DNA of 64,000 nucleotides. Source: Succiniclasticum ruminis DSM 9236. GTDB lineage: Bacteria > Bacillota > Negativicutes > Acidaminococcales > Acidaminococcaceae. The DNA lies in contig NZ_FONL01000005.1 of NCBI RefSeq assembly GCF_900112895.1, positions 1-64,000 on the forward strand, given 5' to 3'. Shown piece after piece: positions 42,401-50,456 of this stretch (positions are counted from its first letter, which is position 1; every line of letters starts with the position of its first letter). The position numbers and the translations under genes were made by a program. The notes below the pieces were generated by a model that worked only from the letters and a program-made list of their open reading frames with translations, had not been told where the DNA came from and searched no databases.

Positions 42401-42455
42401 ATGGTTAACTAAAAATAAAATATGGGTTGACAATAATCCGGGAAGTATTTATAAT
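42401..42455 (+). promoter_or_regulatory. BirA operator overlapping the bioY promoter
   Basis: ATGGTTAACT-N14-GGTTGACAAT (42401-42434) matches the Firmicutes biotin-repressor box (ATTGTTAACC-N14/16-GGTTAACAAT). Its right half contains the -35 TTGACA (42427-42432), followed after 17 bases by TATAAT (42450-42455). BirA-biotin would block this promoter when biotin is plentiful. A further GGTTAACC at 42465-42472 may be a second half-site. Confidence 0.8.
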
Positions 42456-42556
42456 TAGAGACGTGGTTAACCTTAAACTTTTTAAGGATAACGAAACGCA
42501 ATGAATGAAACGGTTGTAAAAAGCATTGCGTAATACTGATTCCGGAGATGAATAAC

Positions 42557-43129
42557 ATGGCACAGACTTCTGTAACGGCTTTACATCGCGAAACCGCGGC
42601 GGATAAGACCCGCAATCTGACTAAAATGGCGCTGTGCGTGGCGCTGCTGGCAATTTCTTCGTATCTGGCATTTCCCTTACCGTTTACCCCGGCCATGGTT
42701 GTGGGGACAACGATTATTGTTAATATGACAGCGTTTATTTTAAAACCCAATGACGCTTTCCTGGTCCTGCTGGCCTGGATGATCATCGGCGCGATCGGCG
42801 TTCCGGTGCTGCCCGGAGGTTCTGCCGGCCTGGGGCGTCTGGTGGGACCTACCGGCGGTTTCTATGTGGCCTTTGCCATTGCGGCCTGGCTGATGAGCAA
42901 GCTGCTGAACGGTTCCAACAGTTTTAAGAGGATGGTCTTCCTGGGCATCGCGGTGGGTATGCCGGTCATTTACGTGGGCGGCTGCATCTCCATGTACCTG
43001 GTGGCGCACATGGGTGTATGGGCCACGCTGGTGGCTGCGGTGTTCCCGTTCATCTTCGGCGATATTGTGAAGGTAGTTGCCGGCGCGTTCCTGGCTACCC
43101 GGATCAATGCAATAATGCGGAAAAACTGA
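42557..43129 (+). CDS. bioY: Biotin transporter BioY
   Basis: A 190-residue membrane protein of the BioY family, the biotin-binding S-component of ECF transporters. Six hydrophobic segments are visible, with FPLPFTPAMVVGTTI, a GRLVGPTGGFYVAF motif and GDIVKVVAGAFLA at the end. The BirA box in its promoter supports biotin control. The ATG at 42557 has GGAG nine bases before it; an ATG at 42548 is nine bases upstream. The thiolase and acyl ligase genes follow. Confidence 0.93.
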   Translation: MAQTSVTALHRETAADKTRNLTKMALCVALLAISSYLAFPLPFTPAMVVGTTIIVNMTAFILKPNDAFLVLLAWMIIGAIGVPVLPGGSAGLGRLVGPTGGFYVAFAIAAWLMSKLLNGSNSFKRMVFLGIAVGMPVIYVGGCISMYLVAHMGVWATLVAAVFPFIFGDIVKVVAGAFLATRINAIMRKN

Positions 43130-43234
43130 GTTGAGTTTACGGGATGGTCACGCGTAAATAATTTTAGCAGAGTGCAGACGGATTCATCTGTGGTTTGTAA
43201 AGAAATAACGGTGATGGTGACACTTCCATAGAGT

Positions 43235-43267
43235 GCCCGGTCTGGCATCAGGCCGGGATTTTTTTAT
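43235..43267 (+). terminator. Intrinsic terminator after bioY
   Basis: GCCCGG pairs with CCGGG-C type bases, followed by TTTTTTT. It would reduce transcription into the thiolase gene, which begins 13 bases later. Confidence 0.65.
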
Positions 43268-43279
43268 GAGGGACTGAGA

Positions 43280-44542
43280 ATGGAAAAAGTATTTTTGCTG
43301 GGAGGCCTGCGCAGCCACATCGGGCTGACGGGCGGGATGTTTAAAACCATTCCTGCGGAGGAACTGGCTGCGGCCGTTTTACAAAAAGTAATTGAGAAAT
43401 ATCCCTGCGCGCTGCAGGCTGACGGACTAATCTGCGGCAATGCAGTGGGCACAGGCGGAAACATTACGCGGCTGGCGGCGCTGAAGGCCGGTCTTCCCAT
43501 ACATATTCCCGCGCTGATGGTAGACATGCAGTGCGCTTCCGCGGCGGCGTCCATTGAACTGGCTATGACCAAAATCGGCAGCGGCATGGCGGATGTGCTG
43601 ATCGCGGGCGGATTCGAATCAACCTCCATGCAGCCCACGCGTGTTTACGCAAAAGCAGACCCCCGTTATACGGAAGCAGGTTTTACCGTAGCGCAGTTTT
43701 CGCCGGATACCACCAGCGCGAAAGCAATGTTGGAGGGCGCCGAACGGACCTGCCAGAAGTACGGTTTTACCCGGGAGGAACTGGATGCATTTGCGGTACG
43801 GAGCCATCAGCTGGCCAAGAAGGCCAGGGAAGAAAAACGGCTGCAGGATGTTGTGGTTTCTGTGTTTGGCAGTGAGTGCGACGAAGGAATCCGCGACAGG
43901 ATGAGCCCGAAGCTGGCAAGCCGGATGCCAAAGTTGTTTACGGCAGAAGAAGTTGCGGCCTTGTGCCGGGAACAGCGCACCGAAACAGAATCAGGTGGGA
44001 AGTCTGACAGCAAAAGCGGTGCCGGCAGCGAAAACGGTGCGGGATTTCCAAATGAAAAGAGTGCAGTGACTCCGCTGCTGACGGCTGCCAACGCCTGCCT
44101 AACGAATGACGGGGCGGCCTTTGTGATTCTGGTTTCGCAAAAAGCGCTTGAGAAATATAATCTGCAGCCGGAAACGGAACTGCTGGCCGGATTTGAGTGG
44201 GGCGTGGATCCCCGCTATAGTCCGGAAGGGGCCATAGAAACAGGATCCGGCTTATTGCAACGCTGCGGGTTACAACCGGAAGAAATCGATGTGTTTGAAT
44301 ATAATGAAGCCTTTGCGGTAATCAGCGCGCTGTTTGCCGGAAAGCATCCTGACCTGGCGGAACGCTACTGTCCCTGGGGCGGCGCCCTGGCCTACGGGCA
44401 TCCGTACGGCGCCTCGGGAGCCATTCTGCTGCTTCATCTGTGGCAGGAACTGAAACAAAGGAACGGCAGGCTGGGATTGTTGAGCATCGCCGGTGCCGGT
44501 GGTCTGGGCACGGCGCTGCTGGTGAAAAATAGTAAACTGTAA
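43280..44542 (+). CDS. Thiolase-family protein lacking the C-terminal catalytic cysteine
   Basis: A 420-residue thiolase. The nucleophile Cys is in VDMQCASAAASIE (Cys85), NEAFAV and GGALAYGHPYGASGA carry the Asn and His of the active site, but the last motif, normally CxGGGxG, reads SIAGAGGLG, so the proton-donor cysteine is Ala. An insertion of about 30 polar residues (SGGKSDSKSGAGSENG) lies near residue 240. In Bacillus the BirA-regulated yhfU-yhfT-yhfS operon has a biotin transporter, an acyl ligase and this kind of thiolase; the present cluster matches it. The exact reaction is not known. Confidence 0.85.
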   Translation: MEKVFLLGGLRSHIGLTGGMFKTIPAEELAAAVLQKVIEKYPCALQADGLICGNAVGTGGNITRLAALKAGLPIHIPALMVDMQCASAAASIELAMTKIGSGMADVLIAGGFESTSMQPTRVYAKADPRYTEAGFTVAQFSPDTTSAKAMLEGAERTCQKYGFTREELDAFAVRSHQLAKKAREEKRLQDVVVSVFGSECDEGIRDRMSPKLASRMPKLFTAEEVAALCREQRTETESGGKSDSKSGAGSENGAGFPNEKSAVTPLLTAANACLTNDGAAFVILVSQKALEKYNLQPETELLAGFEWGVDPRYSPEGAIETGSGLLQRCGLQPEEIDVFEYNEAFAVISALFAGKHPDLAERYCPWGGALAYGHPYGASGAILLLHLWQELKQRNGRLGLLSIAGAGGLGTALLVKNSKL

Positions 44543-44643
44543 TAATAATCTGGATTTGTTGTTCATACATATGCTGTAAGGAACAGACATGAGCAAAACA
44601 TCGGGAAGGATTGCGAAATTGCATGGACTCATTTGGAGAACCT

Positions 44644-46038
44644 ATGGATTACGTTACACTGTTACAAAAATATGCAAAAGAAAAAGAGAACACGCCGTAT
44701 CTTATTCTGAAAGACAGGCAGATCACTTACAGGCAGGCTTATAAAGATGTCCGCGGGTTTGTTGCGTCGGAATGGAAGCAGCAGTTTCCGAAAGATTATA
44801 AAACAAGCGTGCTGATTCTGTCGGAGGACGTGTATCACCAGCTGCTGGCCTTTCTGGCAGTGATGGCAGCGGGGCAGATTCCCATCATCGGTCATTACGA
44901 CCTGCCGCAGGATGCGGAGAACAAGCTGGTTGAGAAGAACCGCATCGGGTTTGTGCTGGAAGAAAAGGCCGGCAGGTGGACGTTAAAGCTGGGCGTAAGT
45001 GAACCGGGCGAAGCGGAGCAACGCGTTGCAGAAAAGCAGAATACACAGGAAACAGCAAAGTTTGTTCCGGCAAAGGTTCTTTTCCAGAATGCCTGCATGG
45101 GCGTGCTGAGCAGTGGCTCCACGGATGTTCCCAAGGTGATGTACCGCACCTACGAAAGCTGGGGGGGATTTATCCCGGAACAGAACCGGCGTTTCCGTAT
45201 TGGCGGCGACGCGGTTGTCTTTACGGAAGGAAGCTTCAGTTTTACTGGCAATCTCAGTATCTGGGCTTCGGTGATTTATGCGGGCTGCACCCTGGCTGTC
45301 AGCGAGATCTTCAGCTGCCGCCAGTGGCTGGAAGTGATAGAGCAGCACCATGTTACTGTATTGTATCTGGTTCCGGCCAAGCTGAAGGCGCTGACCCGGT
45401 ATTTACAGAAAGAATACCCTTCCGTGAAGATGATCCTGGCAGGCTCCCAGCTGCTGGGGGCTAAAACCTCGGAAAAACTGAAAAAGTTTTTCCCGGCAAG
45501 TGAAATCATTTTATATTACGGCGCCAGCGAACTGGATTATATTACCTGGCTGAGTTATGAGGAAGTGCTGCGTTTCCCTGACAGTGTGGGCAAACCGGTG
45601 CCCGGCGTAAAGGTCTGGGTGGAAGACGGTCTGATTTATATCGATACGCCGTACCACGTGGAAGGACTGCGGCAGCCCTGCACCCTTCATGACACGGGAT
45701 ACTTTAATGAAGAAGGATACCTGATATTCAACGGACGGGAAGGCGATATCATCAATAAAGGCGGCTTCAAGATCAGCTGCACGAAAATTGAAAACGCCCT
45801 GTGTTCGGTGCCGGACGTGGTCCAGGCTGTCGTGCTGCCCTACGACGATGCGGGCCGGGGACAGGAGGCGGCGGCTTTTGTAATCTGTGACGGGGAAATT
45901 TCCCGTCAGGAACTGCGGCAGCATTTGAAACAGCTGCTGATGCAGCAGGAGATGCCCAAGCGGATTATTTTCCTGAAAGAGATTCCATTGAACAGCCGGG
46001 GGAAGACAGACAAAAAGAGACTGCTGGCGTTGCTGTAA
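44644..46038 (+). CDS. AMP-dependent acyl ligase/synthetase (YhfT-like)
   Basis: A 464-residue adenylate-forming enzyme. Seen are the P-loop SSGSTDVPKVMYRT, YYGASELDYITW, LHDTGYFNEEGYLIFNGREGDIINKGG and the catalytic lysine in PLNSRGKTDKKRL. It is shorter than typical acyl-CoA synthetases. It ends the BirA-controlled cluster with bioY and the thiolase, so it probably activates a carboxylic acid, perhaps pimelate or a related biotin precursor, but this is inferred only from context. GGAG lies five bases before the ATG at 44644. Confidence 0.88.
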   Translation: MDYVTLLQKYAKEKENTPYLILKDRQITYRQAYKDVRGFVASEWKQQFPKDYKTSVLILSEDVYHQLLAFLAVMAAGQIPIIGHYDLPQDAENKLVEKNRIGFVLEEKAGRWTLKLGVSEPGEAEQRVAEKQNTQETAKFVPAKVLFQNACMGVLSSGSTDVPKVMYRTYESWGGFIPEQNRRFRIGGDAVVFTEGSFSFTGNLSIWASVIYAGCTLAVSEIFSCRQWLEVIEQHHVTVLYLVPAKLKALTRYLQKEYPSVKMILAGSQLLGAKTSEKLKKFFPASEIILYYGASELDYITWLSYEEVLRFPDSVGKPVPGVKVWVEDGLIYIDTPYHVEGLRQPCTLHDTGYFNEEGYLIFNGREGDIINKGGFKISCTKIENALCSVPDVVQAVVLPYDDAGRGQEAAAFVICDGEISRQELRQHLKQLLMQQEMPKRIIFLKEIPLNSRGKTDKKRLLALL

Positions 46039-46094
46039 CAGGGACTGTTTTTCCCACCAGCAAACAGCGGGTAAACCGTTTTTTCAAAAACTTC

Positions 46095-46123
46095 TTGACA
46101 AACGTTATATAAAACCTTATAAT
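46095..46123 (+). promoter_or_regulatory. Consensus promoter of tRNA-Lys
   Basis: TTGACA (46095-46100), 17 bases, TATAAT (46118-46123), about 29 bases before the tRNA. Confidence 0.9.
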
Positions 46124-46151
46124 ACTCACGTTACGGAAGTAACGCCCATGT

Positions 46152-46227
46152 GGTCCATTAGCTCAGTTGGCAGAGCACCTGACTTTTAATCAGGGTGTCC
46201 CGCGTTCGAGTCGCGGATGGATCACCA
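46152..46227 (+). tRNA. tRNA-Lys (UUU)
   Basis: A 76-base tRNA with encoded CCA. Acceptor GGTCCAT pairs with ATGGATC (one G-U). The anticodon loop is CTTTTAA, with anticodon TTT; the T-loop is TTCGAGT. Lys-UUU is one of the tRNAs modified by MnmA. Confidence 0.97.
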
Positions 46228-46252
46228 TTTTTTTTGCCCATTTTTAGAAAAT

Positions 46253-46306
46253 AAAAAAGCCGGACTGAAGTCATGCAGATGCAGTTGCTTCAGTCCGGCT
46301 TTTTTA
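46253..46306. terminator. Bidirectional terminator
   Basis: AAAAAAGCCGGACTGAAG pairs with CTTCAGTCCGGCTTTTTT. It ends the tRNA-Lys and the convergent antiporter gene. Confidence 0.92.
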
Positions 46307-46320
46307 CTGAGCCGGAATTA

Positions 46321-47265
46321 TCAAACTAACGCTATATACGCATAGGCCGCATAGCAGGCCACCAGCAGCACGCCTTCCCAGCGGGCGATTTTCATCTGTG
46401 TGTATCCGAAGATCAGTAACAGTATGGTAGCGCCTACCGCTACATAGGCGTCGCTGAGGAAATTGGGGGCGCAGGGGATAGGGAGAATCAGGGCGGAAGT
46501 ACCCAGTACAAACAAAAGGTTAAAAATACAGCTGCCCACTACATTGCCTACCGCCAGGTCTGCATTGCCCCGCAACGCCGCTGTGACCGAAGTCACCAGC
46601 TCCGGCAGGGACGTGCCCAGCGCCACGATGGTCAGACCGATGACCCGGTCGCTGATGTTGAAAATCTTGGCCAGCGCAACGGCGGCGTCCACGGCGTAAT
46701 CGCTGCTGACCAGGATTACGACAAGGCCTGCGATGGTAAGGGCGATAAGCTTCCAGATGGATGGGGCTTCTGCAGTTGTTTCAGCCTGCGGAGCCTCTGC
46801 CGGTTTTTGTTTTGCCTGGCGCAGCAGGTAGGCGATGTAAAGCAGAAGGCCCGCCCATAAAATGGCGCCGTCCAGTCTGGTGATGAGGCCGTCCCTGCCC
46901 ATCAGCACGAATACTGCGGTGACAAGGATGGTAAAAGGCATCTCGTAACGGACGGTGGAGCGCTCTATCTTTAACGGGACGATGGCTGCCACAACACCCA
47001 GAATAATGAAGATGTTCATAATGTTGCTGCCGATTACGTTACCGATGGAGATGCCGGCACTTCCTTTGGCAGCAGCGGCAATAGATACCGCGGCTTCCGG
47101 CGCGCTGGTGCCCATGGCCACGATGGTAAGCCCGATGATCAGTTCCGAAATGCCGAACTTTTTGGCGATTCCGGAGGCACCGTCCACAAACAGGTCGGCT
47201 CCTTTTACCAGCAGGGTAAAGCCGACAATCAAAATCGCAAGTTGTTTGATGATTTCTACATCCAT
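46321..47265 (-). CDS. Calcium/sodium antiporter (CaCA family)
   Basis: A 314-residue membrane protein with ten or eleven segments and the two alpha-repeats of CaCA exchangers: GLTIVAMGTSAPEAAVSI (N-terminal) and GLTIVALGTSLPELVTSV (C-terminal), each with the Gly-Thr-Ser-x-Pro-Glu signature. It matches the bacterial YrbG-like group that exchanges Ca2+ for Na+ or H+. No strong ribosome binding site precedes the ATG. The exported gene at 47407 lies upstream on the same strand. Confidence 0.92.
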   Translation of the reverse strand: MDVEIIKQLAILIVGFTLLVKGADLFVDGASGIAKKFGISELIIGLTIVAMGTSAPEAAVSIAAAAKGSAGISIGNVIGSNIMNIFIILGVVAAIVPLKIERSTVRYEMPFTILVTAVFVLMGRDGLITRLDGAILWAGLLLYIAYLLRQAKQKPAEAPQAETTAEAPSIWKLIALTIAGLVVILVSSDYAVDAAVALAKIFNISDRVIGLTIVALGTSLPELVTSVTAALRGNADLAVGNVVGSCIFNLLFVLGTSALILPIPCAPNFLSDAYVAVGATILLLIFGYTQMKIARWEGVLLVACYAAYAYIALV

Positions 47266-47406
47266 AAATTAAAACACAATCCTTTACGTTACAGTTTTTT
47301 AAATATAATTCCCGGAAGGGACCAATCAGAAATTGCAACAGCGGTTTTTCAGTGCAGTTTAGCGAAACCGGACCGGTTATCCGCCCCAGAGTTAGTAAAG
47401 CGCTTC

Positions 47407-47982
47407 TCAGTTCTGCTGTTGGAACATGGACAGGGGCATGCCGCCGATCGTGTTTTCCCAATCTTTGTGGGGACCGGTAAGGGCAGCGATTTTCTGCGCC
47501 GCAGAGTCGGCCAGGAGCACCTGTCCCTGCATTTCGCCCGCAGCCCGGAAGAGGACCTTGCCGCTTACGGAATCCCGGATGGAGAATGCAACAGGCCGGA
47601 CTTCGAAGACGCCCGCGTTGGTGATCTTGATATCGGAGAAGATCTGTCCGCAGAACACGCCGTCGCTGAGCATGGGTTTTCCGTAAATGTTCAGAGGAAC
47701 GATTTTTGCTTTGATGGGAACCGTAATCAGGTTTACGACATCATTAACCACCCGGACATCGTCTTTGTGATCGTGGAAATAATAAACGTCGTACATCTGG
47801 TGATTATTAGTGGACTGGGATGTATAGAGGAACAGGTGGTTCAGGATCAGCGCGTCGGTGGTATTTACGTACATGGGGTTGTTCTTAACAGCGTATCGGC
47901 CCAGGTATGTCCACTGTTCGGCATAAGCGCCGGTGCTAAACAGCATGATTGCCATCAGGCAGAGTAAAATCCGTTTCAGCAT
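47407..47982 (-). CDS. Exported protein, unknown
   Basis: A 191-residue protein with signal peptide (ILLCLMAIMLFSTGAYA). The mature part begins QWTYLGRYAVKNNPMYVNT, like small exported proteins of this genus that track Tyr and Asn repeats, and includes YYFHDHKDD and SFSIRDSVSG-type strands. No domain recognised. The ATG at 47982 follows AAGGA by eight bases, preferred to 47991. A promoter lies at 48021-48049. Confidence 0.65.
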   Translation of the reverse strand: MLKRILLCLMAIMLFSTGAYAEQWTYLGRYAVKNNPMYVNTTDALILNHLFLYTSQSTNNHQMYDVYYFHDHKDDVRVVNDVVNLITVPIKAKIVPLNIYGKPMLSDGVFCGQIFSDIKITNAGVFEVRPVAFSIRDSVSGKVLFRAAGEMQGQVLLADSAAQKIAALTGPHKDWENTIGGMPLSMFQQQN

Positions 47983-48020
47983 GGATATCATCCTTTCTTA
48001 ATTCTTAATCAACTACATTT

Positions 48021-48049
48021 ACTATAGTATGAAAAAACAGGATTTGCAA
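48021..48049 (-). promoter_or_regulatory. Sigma-A promoter of the exported gene
   Basis: On the minus strand TTGCAA (48049-48044), 17 bases, TATAGT (48026-48021), about 40 bases before the start. Confidence 0.65.
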
Positions 48050-48237
48050 GAGTCCTTTTGGCATGACTGTAGCTTAACCGTTACTTTTTTAACAGCTTTT
48101 TTACAGAAAATGGCAGTACATAACGGATAAAAGGGAAGAATTATGCAAAAGCTATTTACTTTATCGGTGTTTCCGCTTACAATATACTATGTATAGTTAT
48201 AAGTAAGGGACTGTGAAGAAATAATGTAACAGTTTCC

Positions 48238-48281
48238 AGGAGGCAATCATGGATTACAGAACACATAGAAATGGATTGCCT
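48238..48281 (+). promoter_or_regulatory. Hairpin that can close the leader-peptide ribosome binding site
   Basis: AGGCAATC (48241-48248) and GATTGCCT (48274-48281) pair perfectly, and the left arm takes in half of the AGGAGG site. Opening this stem would let the leader peptide, and by overlap the lipoprotein gene, be translated. The remainder of the gap 47983-48248 shows only the minus-strand promoter and AT-rich sequence. Confidence 0.5.
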
Positions 48282-48314
48282 GTAACTGTATTAAAAAATG
48301 AGGGAAGGAAATGA
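48249..48314 (+). CDS. Leader peptide upstream of the ABC transporter
   Basis: A 21-residue open frame (MDYRTHRNGLPVTVLKNEGR then K) with an AGGAGG site five bases upstream, stronger than that of the transporter gene. Its TGA stop overlaps the ATG of the lipoprotein gene as ATGA, so the two are translationally coupled. No Trp or amino-acid run suggesting classical attenuation is present. The hairpin at 48241-48281 covers its initiation region. Confidence 0.5.
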   Translation: MDYRTHRNGLPVTVLKNEGRK

Positions 48315-49330
48315 GGGACATGTTCAAATTATCCGGATCTAAAATGAAAGCTTTGGCAGCAGCCCTGATGCTGACGCTGGCAGTAGGAATGGCCGGCTGT
48401 GGCGGCGGAGACAAAAAACCGGCACCGAAGGTAGAGAAGAAATTTAATGTTGGTATTGTTCAGCTGGTAGAACATGCGGCTCTGGACGCTGCCAATAAAG
48501 GCTTTGTTGACGGTTTGGCCAAAAACGGCTTTAAAGAAGGACAGAACATCACTTTTGACCGGCAGAATGCGCAGGCGGACCAGTCAAACCTGCAGAACAT
48601 CGCGAACCGGTTTGTCAACAACAAAGTGGATCTGATCTGTGCCATCGCCACCCCGTCCGCGCAGTCAGTAGCCAATGCGACAAAGAATATTCCGATTGTC
48701 GGAACGGCCATTACCGATTATAAATCCGCGAAACTGGTAAAAGATGCCGCGAAACCGGGCACCAACGTAACCGGCACCACGGACATGAACCCCATTAAGG
48801 AACAGGTTGAGCTGCTGCAGAAAGTGGTTCCCACCGCAAAGAATGTGGGCGTTATTTACTGCTCCAGCGAAGTGAACAGCCAGATCCAGGTTGAGATCCT
48901 GAAGAAAGAAGCGGCGGCAAAAGGCCTGACGGTCAAAGAAGCCACGGTTTCCACCGTTAACGATATCCAGCAGGCAGCCCACAGCCTGATCGGCAAGATT
49001 GACGCCCTGTATATTCCTACCGATAATATCATGGCTTCCGCCATGCCTACCCTGTGCAAGGTGACCGATGAAGTCAAACTGCCGGTCATCTGTGCGGAAC
49101 CCGGCGAAGTGAAGGCCGGCGGTCTGATTACTCTGGGCATCGATTATTACATGCTGGGCGAAGAGACCGGCGCCATGGCGGCGGAGATCCTGAACGGCAA
49201 GGCGAAGCCCCAGGATATGGCGATCCGTTCCCAGAAAGAGTTTAAGGCTGTCGTAAACCAGAAGAAAGCCGATCAGCTGGGCATCAAGATCCCGGCGGAA
49301 CTGCTGAAGGGCGCGGAAGTAATCAAGTAA
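48311..49330 (+). CDS. ABC transporter substrate-binding lipoprotein (TrpX-like)
   Basis: A 339-residue lipoprotein: signal with lipobox LAVGMAGC (Cys30), then an ABC_sub_bind domain (FNVGIVQLVEHAALDAANKGFVDGL, NIANRFVNNKVDLICAIATPSAQ, IPTDNIMASAMP, LGIDYYMLGEETGAMAAEIL). This family includes the tryptophan-linked TrpX and other solute-binding proteins for aromatic or unknown solutes. Permease and ATPase genes follow, separated by a hairpin, so this is the binding part of an importer. The ligand is uncertain; no T-box is seen upstream. Confidence 0.9.
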   Translation: MRDMFKLSGSKMKALAAALMLTLAVGMAGCGGGDKKPAPKVEKKFNVGIVQLVEHAALDAANKGFVDGLAKNGFKEGQNITFDRQNAQADQSNLQNIANRFVNNKVDLICAIATPSAQSVANATKNIPIVGTAITDYKSAKLVKDAAKPGTNVTGTTDMNPIKEQVELLQKVVPTAKNVGVIYCSSEVNSQIQVEILKKEAAAKGLTVKEATVSTVNDIQQAAHSLIGKIDALYIPTDNIMASAMPTLCKVTDEVKLPVICAEPGEVKAGGLITLGIDYYMLGEETGAMAAEILNGKAKPQDMAIRSQKEFKAVVNQKKADQLGIKIPAELLKGAEVIK

Positions 49331-49407
49331 TCTGTTTGGTTCGATATAGCGGGAACTGTGGAGAATTCTATTTACAGTTTTCTTAATCTGATGGTGACAG
49401 GCAGGGC

Positions 49408-49445
49408 CGGATCCGTCGTAACAAACGGATCCGTTCCTTTTTATA
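49408..49445 (+). terminator. Terminator-like hairpin inside the ABC operon
   Basis: CGGATCCGT pairs with ACGGATCCG, followed by TTCCTTTTT. Placed between the lipoprotein and the permease gene, it may give more copies of the binding protein. Confidence 0.6.
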
Positions 49446-49571
49446 TATAAGGTTTTGCAGTTCGGGAACAGCAGTTTGCGCTCCGGCAGCTGCGCAGCCT
49501 TATTCATGCGGTGTTTCCGCAATATATTTTATAAGTTTTACATTTTACAAGAGATTCGAGGTCAATGTTTT

Positions 49572-50456
49572 ATGAGTAACCTGGCTGTGTCCACGGTGGC
49601 ACAAGGTTTGTTGTGGGCCGTAATGGCCCTTGGCGTGTATGTAACATTTCGTGTACTGGATCTGGCGGACCTGACCTGTGAAGGCAGTTTCCCGCTGGGA
49701 GCAGCAACGGCGGCGACGCTGATGGCAAGCGGCCACAGTGTCAGCACGGCGATTCTGGCGGCTGCAGTGGCCGGCATGCTGGCCGGCGCTGTAACGGGTT
49801 TCCTGACGACAAAAATGAAAATTCCGGCACTGCTGGCGGGAATTCTGACGATGATTGCGCTGTATTCCGTGAATCTGCGCATCATGGGCAAGGCGAACCT
49901 GTCCCTGCTTGGTGTGGATACGGTATTTACCTATACCCAGCAGGCGCTGGGCCTGAATAATGCGTATACCACTTTTGTGGTGGGGCTGGCCGCGACGTTG
50001 ATTATCGGTATCGGCATGTACTGGTTTTTCGGGACGGAAATCGGCGCGGCCATCCGCGCGACCGGCTTTAACCAGCAGATGATCCGGGCCCAGGGCGTGA
50101 ACACGGATATGACCATTATTCTGGGTCTCATCATCAGCAATGCCCTGATTTCCATTTCAGGCGCGCTGGTAGGCCAGAACAACGGCTTCGCGGACGTAGG
50201 CATGGGCGTCGGCACCATCGTTATCGGTCTGGCGTCGGTCATTATCGGCGAGGTGCTGTTCGGCACCCGCAGCTTTAAAAATTGCATGATTTCCGTGGTG
50301 CTGGGTTCTGTCGTGTACCGTATCGTCATTGCCGTGGTACTGCAGATGGGCATGCCGCCCAACGATTTGAAGCTCTTTACTTCCGTGCTGGTGGCGATTG
50401 CGCTGTCCATGCCGCTGATCAAGGCTAAGTTCAAGGGCAGAAAGGTGGCGCGCTGA
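49572..50456 (+). CDS. ABC transporter permease
   Basis: A 294-residue membrane protein of the branched-chain-type permease family (BPD_transp_2), with about nine segments. Seen are TFRVLDLADLTCEGSFPLGAA at the start, FGTEIGAAIRATGFNQQMIRAQGVNTD and IGLASVIIGEVLFG near the end. Its ATG (49572) overlaps nothing upstream; the TGA shares a base with the ATPase ATG. It works with the TrpX-like protein and the following ATPase. Confidence 0.9.
   Translation: MSNLAVSTVAQGLLWAVMALGVYVTFRVLDLADLTCEGSFPLGAATAATLMASGHSVSTAILAAAVAGMLAGAVTGFLTTKMKIPALLAGILTMIALYSVNLRIMGKANLSLLGVDTVFTYTQQALGLNNAYTTFVVGLAATLIIGIGMYWFFGTEIGAAIRATGFNQQMIRAQGVNTDMTIILGLIISNALISISGALVGQNNGFADVGMGVGTIVIGLASVIIGEVLFGTRSFKNCMISVVLGSVVYRIVIAVVLQMGMPPNDLKLFTSVLVAIALSMPLIKAKFKGRKVAR

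Noticed and set aside
47990-48310. T-box leader upstream of the TrpX-like importer
   Set aside because: No GGGTGGNACCGCG-like T-box sequence or stem I specifier is visible in the gap; only the leader peptide and its hairpin.
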